From Pseudomonas paralcaligenes (GTDB lineage Bacteria; Pseudomonadota; Gammaproteobacteria; Pseudomonadales; Pseudomonadaceae), in assembly GCF_019655855.1 (NCBI RefSeq), contig NZ_BPFX01000003.1, positions 124,001 to 188,000 of the forward strand: 64,000 bases of DNA, written 5' to 3'. Below are positions 1 to 7,543 of this stretch, piece after piece. Numbering within the stretch: position 1 is the stretch's first letter; every line of letters starts with the position of its first letter. Position numbers and translations under genes: made by a program. The notes under the pieces are model-generated. The model was not told the origin of the DNA, ran no database searches, and saw only the letters and a list, made by a program, of their open reading frames with translations.

Positions 1-55
1 ACAGCGGCAGGGTCTTGAAGTTGCCCGGGGCCTTGCGGGCCAGCAGTCTCGACAT
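1..55 (-). CDS. 5' end of an unrecognised protein (partial)
   Basis: Only the first 18 codons lie in the window, beginning MSRLLARKAPGNFKTLPL; the gene continues beyond base 1. The start is supported by a strong ribosome binding site (GAGGAG followed by CCGAT and the ATG). It is transcribed in the same direction as the aldo/keto reductase and FAD oxidoreductase behind it, with an 83-base gap, so it may be the last member of that operon. The fragment is too short to assign a family. Confidence 0.6.
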   Translation of the reverse strand, partial: MSRLLARKAPGNFKTLPL

Positions 56-138
56 ATCGGCTCCTCGGTCGGTAGCGGGTGCGCTGCGGCGGATGGATGG
101 GCGTGGTGAGGTTCAGACCGCGCCAGGAGCCTTGCAGT

Positions 139-936
139 TTAGCCGCGGATCACAGCGGCGGCGGTCGCCGCGTTTGCCGCCAGATGTTGCGGGTTGATGG
201 TGCCGACGATGGCGGCGGTGACGCCGGGGTGGCCGAACACCAGCTCGAAGCTGGCGCGCACCGGGTCTTCCCCGGCCAGCACCGCGTGGCCGCTGGCCAG
301 GGCCTTCTTGATCAGGATGCCCTTGCCGTGCGCCGCCGCATGGTCGAGCACAGGCCGCTCGGCCTGTTCGGCCAGGTTGTAGGTGACCATCGCGCAGTCG
401 CCGTCCGCGAGGGCCAGCAGGCCGCCTTCCACCGTCTTGCCAGACAGGCCGAAGGCGCGGATCTTGCCCTCGCGCTTGAGCTGGGCGAGGGTCTCGTACA
501 CCCCGCTGTCGCGCAGGATCGCCACGTCGTTGCCGTCCGAATGGACCAGCACCAGATCGATGCGGTCGGTCTCCAGGCGCCGGAGGCTGCGCTCCACCGA
601 CAGGCGGGTGTGCTGCGGCGAGAAGTCGAAGCGCGACTGGCCGTCATCGAACTCCTCGCCGACCTTGCTGACGATCACCCAGTCCTCGCGCTGGCCGCGC
701 AGCAGCGGGCCGAGGCGCTGTTCGCTGACGCCGTAAGCCGGCGCCGTGTCGATCAGGTTGATGCCCAGCGCGCGGGCCTGGTCGAGCAGGGCGCGGGCGG
801 CGGCGTCGTCGGGGATGGTGAAGCCGTTGGGATACTTCACGCCCTGGTCGCGGCCCAGCTTGACGGTGCCCAGGCCGAGCGGCGAGACGATCAGGCCGGT
901 GTCGCCCAGGGGGCGGTGCAGGTCGTGCAGGGTCAT
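139..936 (-). CDS. Aldo/keto reductase
   Basis: A 265-residue NADPH-dependent aldo/keto reductase, a soluble TIM-barrel enzyme that reduces carbonyl compounds. The expected catalytic tetrad is visible: Asp and Tyr in NLIDTAPAYG, Lys in VIVSKVG and His in LVLVHSDG. The C-terminal AIVGTINPQHL matches the cofactor phosphate-binding segment. It is shorter than the usual ~320 residues, like a subgroup annotated simply as oxidoreductases. Its ATG overlaps the stop of the FAD oxidoreductase by four bases (ATGA), so the two are translationally coupled. The substrate cannot be told from sequence. Confidence 0.88.
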   Translation of the reverse strand: MTLHDLHRPLGDTGLIVSPLGLGTVKLGRDQGVKYPNGFTIPDDAAARALLDQARALGINLIDTAPAYGVSEQRLGPLLRGQREDWVIVSKVGEEFDDGQSRFDFSPQHTRLSVERSLRRLETDRIDLVLVHSDGNDVAILRDSGVYETLAQLKREGKIRAFGLSGKTVEGGLLALADGDCAMVTYNLAEQAERPVLDHAAAHGKGILIKKALASGHAVLAGEDPVRASFELVFGHPGVTAAIVGTINPQHLAANAATAAAVIRG

Positions 937-2108
937 GGCAGCAGCTCTTCCCACACGGGCTCGGCCTGGGGCGGGCGCGGCAGCTCCGGCAGCGGCGCGT
1001 GGGCGCCGGGGCGGATGGCGTCGCGCTGCAGCGCGGCGATAACCCGGTCGGCGAAGTCCGGCGACAGCGCCAGCTTGGTCGGCCAGCCCACCAGCAGGCG
1101 GCCCTGGTCGGCGAGGAAGGCGTTGTCCGGGCGCACCAGGCCGCTCTGGGCCGGCTCGGCGCGGTCGACCCGCAGGGTGGCCCAGCGTGCGTCGGAGAGG
1201 TCGATCCAGGGCAGCAGTTGCTGCACCTCCTTCTGCGCCGCGGCGATCTGCGCCGCCTCGCTGCGCGCCACCCCGTCGGCCTCGGCGATGTCGCCGCCCA
1301 GGTACCAGACCCACTGGCCGTCGGCGGCCGGGTGGCTGGTCACGGTGATGCGCGGCTTGGGCCCGCCGCCCAGGCAGTGGGCATACAGCGGCTTCAGGCC
1401 CTTGCCCTTGACCAGCACCATGTGCAGTGGACGCAGTTGCTGGCGCGGCTGCTCCAGGCCGAGAGCGGCGAGCAGCGCGGCGTTGCCCTGGCCGGCGCTG
1501 AGCACGATGCGCTGGGCGCGGACCTCGCGGCCGTCGACGCGCAGGCCGACCAGTTCGCCGTCCTCGCGCAGCGGGGCGATCTCGCGCCCGGCCAGCAGGC
1601 TGTCGCCGGCCAGTTCGGCGAGGCGGGCGATCAGGCTGGGCACGTCGAGCACCAGCTCGGCCAGGCGGTAGACCTTGCCCTTGAACTTCGGGTGCTGCAG
1701 GGCGGCGGGCAGCCGTTCGCCCTTGACCTGGTCGACCCGCCCGCGCACCGCCTTGCTGGCGAAGAAGCTGGTCAGGTTGCCGGCCAGGCCGCCCGGCGAC
1801 CAGAGATAGTGGGCATCGGACAGCAGGCGCACGCCGGACAGGTCCAGCTCGCCGCCGCCGTTCACCGCGTCCAGCCAGCGCCGCGGCATGTCGGCGATGG
1901 CCTCGGAGGCGCCGGTCAGCGCGCCGTGCAGGGCGTACTTGGCGCCGCCGTGGATGATGCCCTGGGACTTCAGGCTCTGCCCGCCGCCGAGGCTGGCGCT
2001 TTCCACCAGCAGGGTGGCGTAGCCGAGCCCGCGCAGGCGGGCGTTCAGCCAGAGGCCGGCGACACCGCCGCCGACGATCAGGATATCGGTGCTGAGGGAC
2101 TGGGACAT
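933..2108 (-). CDS. FAD-dependent oxidoreductase (DAO family)
   Basis: A 391-residue flavoprotein of the D-amino-acid oxidase/glycerol-3-phosphate dehydrogenase fold. The N-terminus has a Rossmann FAD-binding motif (ILIVGGGVAGLWLNARL) followed by an acidic residue at the end of the second strand (LLVES). The middle holds the substrate domain, and the C-terminus returns to the flavin with LLVGWPTKLALSPDFADRV. It forms a two-gene unit with the aldo/keto reductase downstream. The PAO1 counterpart (PA4991, from memory) is uncharacterised. The substrate is unknown; an amino acid or hydroxyacid is a reasonable inference. Confidence 0.85.
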   Translation of the reverse strand: MSQSLSTDILIVGGGVAGLWLNARLRGLGYATLLVESASLGGGQSLKSQGIIHGGAKYALHGALTGASEAIADMPRRWLDAVNGGGELDLSGVRLLSDAHYLWSPGGLAGNLTSFFASKAVRGRVDQVKGERLPAALQHPKFKGKVYRLAELVLDVPSLIARLAELAGDSLLAGREIAPLREDGELVGLRVDGREVRAQRIVLSAGQGNAALLAALGLEQPRQQLRPLHMVLVKGKGLKPLYAHCLGGGPKPRITVTSHPAADGQWVWYLGGDIAEADGVARSEAAQIAAAQKEVQQLLPWIDLSDARWATLRVDRAEPAQSGLVRPDNAFLADQGRLLVGWPTKLALSPDFADRVIAALQRDAIRPGAHAPLPELPRPPQAEPVWEELLP

Positions 2109-2153
2109 GCCGTGGCTCGCTGCAGATCAGGCGCGCAGTATAACCGCCTGCGA

Positions 2154-2486
2154 TCAGTGGCCGCTGCTGCCGGAGAACAGCTGGATCACCAGCACCCCGG
2201 CAACGATCAGGCCGATGCCCAGCAGGGCCGCCAGGTCCAGCTTCTGGCCGTAGATCACCAGGCTGGCGATGCTGATCAGGACGATGCCGAGGCCCGACCA
2301 GATGGCGTAGGTGACGCCCACCGGGATGCTCTTCATCACTAGGCTGAGCATCCAGAAGGCGATGCCGTAGCCGACCACCACCAGGAGCAGAGGCAACGGC
2401 TTGCTGAAGCCCGCCACGGCCTTGAGGGCGGTGGTGCCGATGACTTCGGCGACGATGGCGATGGCCAGGTACAGGTAGGCGTTCAT
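2154..2486 (-). CDS. Small multidrug resistance (SMR) family efflux protein
   Basis: A 110-residue membrane protein with four hydrophobic helices and the SMR signature: the conserved membrane Glu in YLAIAIVAEVIGTTALK and the GVTYAIWSGLGIV segment. SMR proteins act as antiparallel dimers that exchange protons for cationic drugs, quaternary ammonium compounds or guanidinium. The motif order resembles EmrE/QacE more than SugE/Gdx. The start has a good GAGGAG site; an upstream in-frame ATG would run into the divergent waaA promoter and lacks one. Specificity between drug and guanidinium export is not decided here. Confidence 0.85.
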   Translation of the reverse strand: MNAYLYLAIAIVAEVIGTTALKAVAGFSKPLPLLLVVVGYGIAFWMLSLVMKSIPVGVTYAIWSGLGIVLISIASLVIYGQKLDLAALLGIGLIVAGVLVIQLFSGSSGH

Positions 2487-2545
2487 GGGGCTCTCCTCGG
2501 TTGCGCCGCGCATTGTGGCATGCCCCTTTGCTAAGCTGCGCGCCC

Positions 2546-3820
2546 ATGAACAGAACCCTCTACAGCCTGATCCTGCACCTGGCCCTGCCATTCATCTTCC
2601 TGCGCCTGCTTTGGCGCGCCTGGCGCGCACCGGCCTACGGCCGGCGCATCGGCGAGCGCTTCAGCCTCGGCCTGCCGGCCTTCCGCCCCGGCGGCATCTG
2701 GATCCACGCGGTGTCCCTGGGCGAGAGCATCGCCGCCGCGCCGCTGGTGCGCGAGCTGCTGGAGCGTCACCCGGAGCTGCCGGTCACCGTGACCTGCATG
2801 ACGCCGACCGGCTCGGAACGCATCCAGGCGCTGTTCGGCGAGCGCATCCAGCACTGCTACCTGCCGTACGACCTGCCCTGGGCCTGCGCGCGCTTCCTCG
2901 ACCGCCTGCGGCCGAGGCTCGCGGTGATCATGGAGACCGAGCTGTGGCCCAACCATATCCACGCCTGCCATGCACGCGGCATCCCGGTGGCGCTGGCCAA
3001 CGCGCGGCTGTCCGAGCGCTCGGCGCGCGGCTATGCGCGCTTCGCGAAGCTGACCGCGCCGATGCTGGCCGAGCTGGAGCTGATCGCCGTGCAGACCGCC
3101 GCCGAGGCCGAGCGTTTCCGCCAGTTGGGCGCGCGGCCCGGGTGTGTCGAGGTGACCGGTTCGATCAAGTTCGATCTCAGCGTTGACCCCGAGCTGCCGC
3201 GTCGCGCGGCCGAGCTGCGCGACGCCTGGGGCGCATCTGCCCGGCCGGTATGGATCGCCGCCAGCACCCACGCCGGCGAGGACGAGGTGGTGCTCGCGGC
3301 CCATCGCCGGCTGCTGGCGGAGCGGGCGGACGCGCTGCTGATCCTGGTGCCGCGCCATCCCGAGCGCTTCGCCCAGGTGTTCGAGCTGTGCCGCCGCGAA
3401 GGCTTCGCCACGGTACGCCGTTCCACGGGTGAGCCGGTCGGCGACGGGGTGCAGGTACTGCTCGGCGATACCCTGGGCGAGTTGCTGTTCCTCTATGCCC
3501 TGGCCGACCTGGCCTTCGTCGGCGGCAGCCTGGTCCCCAATGGCGGGCACAACCTGCTCGAGCCGGCGGCGCTGGGCAAGCCGCTGCTGAGCGGGCCGCA
3601 CCTGTTCAATTTCCTGGAGATCGCCGCCCAGCTGCGCGATGCCGGCGATCTGCTGGAAGTGGCGGATGGCGAGGCGCTGCACGGGGCGCTGAGCGGGCTG
3701 TTCGCCGATTCGGCCGAGACACGGCGTCGGGCCGAGGCCGGGCTGGGCGTCATGCGTGCCAACCAGGGCGCGCTGGCGCGCCTGCTGGCCGGGCTAGAGC
3801 GCCTGCTGGCGCGGGCGTAG
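2546..3820 (+). CDS. waaA: 3-deoxy-D-manno-octulosonic acid (Kdo) transferase
   Basis: The 424-residue inner-membrane-associated GT-B glycosyltransferase that adds Kdo residues to lipid IVA in LPS synthesis. An N-terminal hydrophobic anchor (residues about 5-20) precedes the N-terminal domain with IWIHAVSLGES, whose Glu is the catalytic base in the family, and METELWPN. The C-terminal domain has the nucleotide-sugar motif PNGGHNLLEP. Length is normal. It is divergent from the SMR gene with a 59-base gap, and its 3' end overlaps the tail of the convergent membrane hydrolase gene by 27 bases. P. aeruginosa waaA neighbours the same SMR gene. Confidence 0.95.
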   Translation: MNRTLYSLILHLALPFIFLRLLWRAWRAPAYGRRIGERFSLGLPAFRPGGIWIHAVSLGESIAAAPLVRELLERHPELPVTVTCMTPTGSERIQALFGERIQHCYLPYDLPWACARFLDRLRPRLAVIMETELWPNHIHACHARGIPVALANARLSERSARGYARFAKLTAPMLAELELIAVQTAAEAERFRQLGARPGCVEVTGSIKFDLSVDPELPRRAAELRDAWGASARPVWIAASTHAGEDEVVLAAHRRLLAERADALLILVPRHPERFAQVFELCRREGFATVRRSTGEPVGDGVQVLLGDTLGELLFLYALADLAFVGGSLVPNGGHNLLEPAALGKPLLSGPHLFNFLEIAAQLRDAGDLLEVADGEALHGALSGLFADSAETRRRAEAGLGVMRANQGALARLLAGLERLLARA

Positions 3821-4336
3821 CAACGCGCGCAGGGCGATGCCGCCCAGCGCCAGCCCCAGGCACGGCAGCCAGACCCAGCGCGCCTCTGACGCCAGCACGT
3901 CCAGCCCGCGCTGGCTGAAGAAGCCGGCGATGAAGGGGGATACCTCGATCGGCCGCCAGGGCAGGAAGAAGCGCTGCTCGCTCCACGGCCAGAACCAGGC
4001 CACGCCGAGGCCGCCGTCGGTGGCCGCGTCCAGCAGGCTGTGCGAGGCGGTCGCCAGGGCGATCCACAGGAACGCCCGGAGCGGGCCGCAGCCGAGCAGG
4101 CGGCAGCCCAGCGCGCCGAGCACCCCGGCCAGCCCGGCGAACAGCAGGGAATGGCTGAAACCCCGGTGGCCGAAGGCATCGGCGTAGGCGATGCCGAACT
4201 TGAACGCTAGCATGTCGGCGTCGGGCAGGAGGGCGAACAGCATGCCGGCCAGCAGCAGCTTCGGCGGTACCACGCGCGGGCCGAGCGCCAGGCCCAGCGC
4301 CAGGATCGGCAGTGGGTGGCTGATCAGGGTGGTCAC
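3794..4336 (-). CDS. Inner-membrane metal-dependent hydrolase (DUF457/YdjM-like)
   Basis: A 180-residue integral membrane protein. The conserved acidic and histidine positions of this family are present: LLPDADML early, then GHRGFSHSLLFA and ATASHSLLDAATDGG, a pattern expected to bind metal near the membrane. About four hydrophobic segments are visible. The start is taken as the GTG whose GTGA overlaps the TGA of the upstream gene, because the protein begins exactly with the family's N-terminus there. It is thus coupled to the two-TM protein upstream. Substrate unknown. Confidence 0.8.
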   Translation of the reverse strand: MTTLISHPLPILALGLALGPRVVPPKLLLAGMLFALLPDADMLAFKFGIAYADAFGHRGFSHSLLFAGLAGVLGALGCRLLGCGPLRAFLWIALATASHSLLDAATDGGLGVAWFWPWSEQRFFLPWRPIEVSPFIAGFFSQRGLDVLASEARWVWLPCLGLALGGIALRALLRPRQQAL

Positions 4337-5877
4337 GAGTGGTCGTGCAGACGGGCCAACTGGCGTTCCAGCAGCGAGGGGTAGGGTTCGAGCAGGCGCT
4401 CGACGCAGCTGGCGCCCTCCGGGCTGGCGATGGCGCGGATGCGCGCACGCTGGCGCAGCAGCGGGTCGTCGGCGACGCTGCGCTGCACCAGCAGCAGGTT
4501 GCGGCTGTGCTGGGCCAGGGCCAGGGCATCCTGGGCCGCCTCGCTGAGCAGCAGTTCGGCCTGGCTCGGCGGGATGTCCTCGTCGCTGCGGGTCAGGCCC
4601 AGCTGCAGTTGCAGGGTGATGCCGCTGTCGGCCACCTCGATCTGCAGGGCATGGCCGAGGGCGCGCATCAGCTCGCCGCAGCACAGCGCGTGGGTCAGGT
4701 AGTCCTCGCCGCTCTGGGCGCTGTCGAACAGCATCAGGCTGCTGCCGTCGTTGAGGGTGAACAGCTTGCCCTGGTACAGCGCAGCGGCCCGCTCCAGGCA
4801 GTCGCGATAGCGCTGCAGCAGCTCCATCAGGCGCGCGCGGGGCAGGTGGCGCAGTTGCTCCTGGGCGCCGAGCTGGATGGCCAGCACGGCGCTGCTGATC
4901 TGCCGTGGCGGCACGGCGGGCTCTGCCACCGGCGGTTCCTCCTGCTCGACGTCCTGGTGCAGGTCGCGCAGGTCGGCGAAGGGATCGTCCTCGTCGGGCT
5001 GCCGGGCTACTGCCGGGCGGGGCGCCGGCTCGTCGAGGTCGTCGTCCTCGTAGTCGTAGTCCTTGTCGGCGCGCAGGTTCGGCACGTCGAAGCCCGGCTC
5101 CGACGCATCGCCGTCCTGCTCATCGAGGTCGAGGTCCGCGTATTCGTCGTGCGCTTCTTCCGGCTCCGGCTCGGGTTCCGGTTTTTCCGGCACCAGGCGC
5201 GCCTGCAGCTGGCGGGCAAGGTCGCCGACCTCGTCCTGGCGGCCGGCGCCGGGGGCGGGGTCGTCCGGGTCGCGCAGCCAGACGCGCAGCTGCATCAGCG
5301 GCGTGGAGATGTGGCGGCCGAGGCGCAGGCTGAGCGAGAGGGTCAGCGCCAGCAGGATCAGGCTCAGCAGGCCCATACTCTGCAGGCTGATGGTCATCGG
5401 CTGCTGGAACTGCTGCATGTCCAGACTGATGCGCAGTTGCCCGGCGATCACCTCCTGGAAGGTGATCGGCGTGGAGTACAGGCCATCGGTCTCGCCGAGG
5501 ATGCTCTGGGTCGGGCGTGAGCCGGCCTCGGCGAGGATGCGGTTGTCCACGCTGTAGATCGCGGCATGGGCCACCAGCGGGTTCTTCGCCAGGTTGCTGA
5601 GCAGCACGTTGAGGCTGAGGATGTCGTTGGACACCAGCAGCTCGGTGGCCGAGGCGGCGGTCTGCACGGTGAGGCTCTGGCCGAGGGCGTCGGCCTGCTG
5701 CTGCATGGCCTGCTTGAACTGCATGCCCATCACCCAGGCGTAGATCACCAGGGCCAGGGCGACCAGCAGCAGGCTGTGGCTGGCGATGCGCAGGGCGAGC
5801 GGCACGCGGCGCTGGCGCAGGGCATTGAACAGCAGCAGGAAGAAATTGTCGGGCTTGACCTGAACGGGCCGGTTCAC
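4333..5877 (-). CDS. Two-TM membrane protein with cyclase-like C-terminal domain (AhpA/SMP family)
   Basis: A 514-residue inner-membrane protein found next to serB in pseudomonads. TM helices lie at about residues 33-50 and 164-187, enclosing a sensor-like periplasmic region; a HAMP-like segment follows. Residues about 230-325 are a strongly acidic, Pro-rich low-complexity linker (EPEPEPEE, DYDYEDDDLDE). Residues about 326-514 resemble a degenerate class III nucleotidyl cyclase fold (LMELLQRYRDCLERA, then GKLFTLNDGSSLMLFDSA) without an evident catalytic Asp pair. The start is a GTG (MNRPVQVKPDNFF); an upstream in-frame ATG is less like the family. Function unknown. The downstream hydrolase overlaps its stop. 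Confidence 0.75.
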   Translation of the reverse strand: MNRPVQVKPDNFFLLLFNALRQRRVPLALRIASHSLLLVALALVIYAWVMGMQFKQAMQQQADALGQSLTVQTAASATELLVSNDILSLNVLLSNLAKNPLVAHAAIYSVDNRILAEAGSRPTQSILGETDGLYSTPITFQEVIAGQLRISLDMQQFQQPMTISLQSMGLLSLILLALTLSLSLRLGRHISTPLMQLRVWLRDPDDPAPGAGRQDEVGDLARQLQARLVPEKPEPEPEPEEAHDEYADLDLDEQDGDASEPGFDVPNLRADKDYDYEDDDLDEPAPRPAVARQPDEDDPFADLRDLHQDVEQEEPPVAEPAVPPRQISSAVLAIQLGAQEQLRHLPRARLMELLQRYRDCLERAAALYQGKLFTLNDGSSLMLFDSAQSGEDYLTHALCCGELMRALGHALQIEVADSGITLQLQLGLTRSDEDIPPSQAELLLSEAAQDALALAQHSRNLLLVQRSVADDPLLRQRARIRAIASPEGASCVERLLEPYPSLLERQLARLHDHS

Positions 5878-6026
5878 AGAGCGCGGCTCTTCTCGAATGA
5901 AATTGCCGCGCAGTATAACCACCGTCCCCAGGCGGGCAAAGCGCCGCCCGTGCCATGGCCCCGGCGAAACGGGTTAGAATGTGCGCCCTTTCGCCGACCC
6001 ATCATCTGCAAGCTGGAGTGTGCGCC

Positions 6027-7241
6027 TTGCGCGAAATCGTCCTGATCAACATCACCGGGGAAGATCGCCCGGGCCTGACCGCGGCCATCACCGGCGTGCT
6101 GGCGCAGGGCGGCGTGAACATCCTCGACATCGGCCAGGCGGTGATCCACGACACCCTGTCGTTCGGCATCCTGGTCGAGATCCCGGATACCGAGCGGGCC
6201 TCGTCGGTGCTCAAGGACGTGCTGTTCACCGGCTACAAGCTGGACCAGCAGGTGCGCTTCACCCCGGTCTCCGAGGCCGACTACCAGCAGTGGGTAGGCG
6301 CCCAGGGCAAGACCCGCTACATGGTCACCCTGCTGACCCGCAAGGTCACCGCCGAACAGTTGCAGCGGGTCAGCTCGATCACCGCCAAGTACGGCCTGAA
6401 CATCGACCACATCGACCGCCTGTCCGGGCGCATGCCGCTGGACATGCCGGCCGACCAGGGCAAGGGCTGCATCGAGTTCTCCGTGCGCGGCGAGCCGGCC
6501 GATGTCGATGCGCTGCGCGCCGAGTTCCTCAGCGTGGCCCAGGAGCTGGATGTCGACATCGCCTTCCAGCGCGACTCGGTGTTCCGCCGCAACCGCCGCC
6601 TGGCGGTGTTCGACATGGACTCCACGCTGATCGAGGCCGAGGTGATCGACGAGCTGGCCAAGGCTGCCGGCGTCGGCGAGAAGGTCTCCGAGATCACCGA
6701 GCGTGCCATGCGCGGCGAGCTGGACTTCCGCGCCAGCTTCAAGGAACGCCTGGCCCTGCTGCAGGGGCTGTCCGAGGACGTGCTGGAGGAGATCGGCGCC
6801 TCGCTGCGCCTGACCGAAGGCGCCGAGGTGCTGTTCGCCGAGCTCAAGCGCCTGGGCTACAAGACCGCCATCCTCTCCGGCGGCTTCACCTACTTCGCCC
6901 GACAGTTGCAGGCCAAGCTGGGCATCGACTACGTGTTCGCCAACGAGCTGCAGATCGTCGACGGCAAGGTCACCGGCGTGGCGGTCGAGCCGATCGTCGA
7001 TGCCCAGCGCAAGGCCGACCTGCTGCGCGAACTGGCGGAGCGGGAGGGCCTGCGCCTGGAGCAGACTATCGCCGTCGGCGACGGCGCCAACGACCTGCCC
7101 ATGCTCGGCCTGGCCGGCCTGGGCGTGGCCTTCCGCGCCAAGCCGCTGGTCAAGCAGTCGGCCAAGCAGGCGATCTCCACCCTGGGCCTGGACGGCATCC
7201 TCTACCTGCTGGGCTTCCGCGACCGCGACGGCCAGGAGTAG
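6027..7241 (+). CDS. serB: Phosphoserine phosphatase
   Basis: The last enzyme of serine biosynthesis, hydrolysing O-phosphoserine. The 404-residue form is typical of pseudomonads: two ACT-like regulatory domains (about residues 1-170; VLINITGEDRPGLTAAITG) then a HAD phosphatase. HAD motif I is FDMDSTLIE (nucleophile and acid/base Asp), motif II is ILSGGFTYF, and the last motif is VGDGANDLPM. The start is read as TTG, placed nine bases after GGAG, because homologues begin REIVLINITG there and no ATG fits. It is divergent from the cyclase-like membrane gene. Confidence 0.95.
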   Translation: MREIVLINITGEDRPGLTAAITGVLAQGGVNILDIGQAVIHDTLSFGILVEIPDTERASSVLKDVLFTGYKLDQQVRFTPVSEADYQQWVGAQGKTRYMVTLLTRKVTAEQLQRVSSITAKYGLNIDHIDRLSGRMPLDMPADQGKGCIEFSVRGEPADVDALRAEFLSVAQELDVDIAFQRDSVFRRNRRLAVFDMDSTLIEAEVIDELAKAAGVGEKVSEITERAMRGELDFRASFKERLALLQGLSEDVLEEIGASLRLTEGAEVLFAELKRLGYKTAILSGGFTYFARQLQAKLGIDYVFANELQIVDGKVTGVAVEPIVDAQRKADLLRELAEREGLRLEQTIAVGDGANDLPMLGLAGLGVAFRAKPLVKQSAKQAISTLGLDGILYLLGFRDRDGQE

Positions 7242-7264
7242 GGGCCCGCTGAAGGTTCGCCGTT

Positions 7265-7327
7265 GTAGGGTGCGCTGTGCGCACCGGGTCATGTACCGAG
7301 CAGAGCGGTGCGCATGGCGCACCCTAC
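7265..7327. repeat. REP-like inverted doublet, GTAGGGTGCGC family
   Basis: Two inverted copies of a 22-base unit: GTAGGGTGCGCTGTGCGCAC at the left and its near-complement, ending GGCGCACCCTAC, at the right. The two arms differ at two positions. Each arm also folds on itself (GGTGCGC/GCGCACC). Related copies occur at 19488-19540 and 58885-58906. It lies between the convergent genes serB and fimX. Confidence 0.85.
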
Positions 7328-7391
7328 GCCACAAGTCCTGCGTCCAGCCTGCCCATGAAAAAGGCTATGCCCCCGTTAGTTGTTGCACGCC

Positions 7392-7456
7392 TTGTGGGAG
7401 CGGACTTGTCCGCGAATTTCGCGGCCAATCGGAATGCCGCCCAGTCGCTCCCACAA
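7392..7456. repeat. REP-like inverted doublet, TTGTGGGAGCG family
   Basis: The element starts TTGTGGGAGCGGACTTGTCC and ends with the inverse CGCTCCCACAA. Each side contains a smaller stem (CGGAC/GTCCG on the left). This resembles the GGGAGCG-type REP sequences widespread in Pseudomonas. A second full copy lies at 63070-63135 and a half copy at 41216-41230. With the previous repeat and the terminator after it, it fills the 302-base gap between serB and fimX; no gene is apparent there. Confidence 0.8.
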
Positions 7457-7499
7457 CAGCAGGATTGCTCCACCAGCACGTAACGGGGACATAGCCATG

Positions 7500-7529
7500 A
7501 AAAAGCCCCGCGATCGCGGGGCTTTTTTG
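7500..7529. terminator. Bidirectional rho-independent terminator (serB/fimX)
   Basis: A near-perfect palindrome, AAAAAGCCCCGCG followed by its complement and a T-run, gives a GC-rich stem with U-tracts on both strands. It lies 14 bases past the fimX stop and can end transcription from either side. Confidence 0.88.
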
Positions 7530-7543
7530 TGGGCGGGCCTGGA

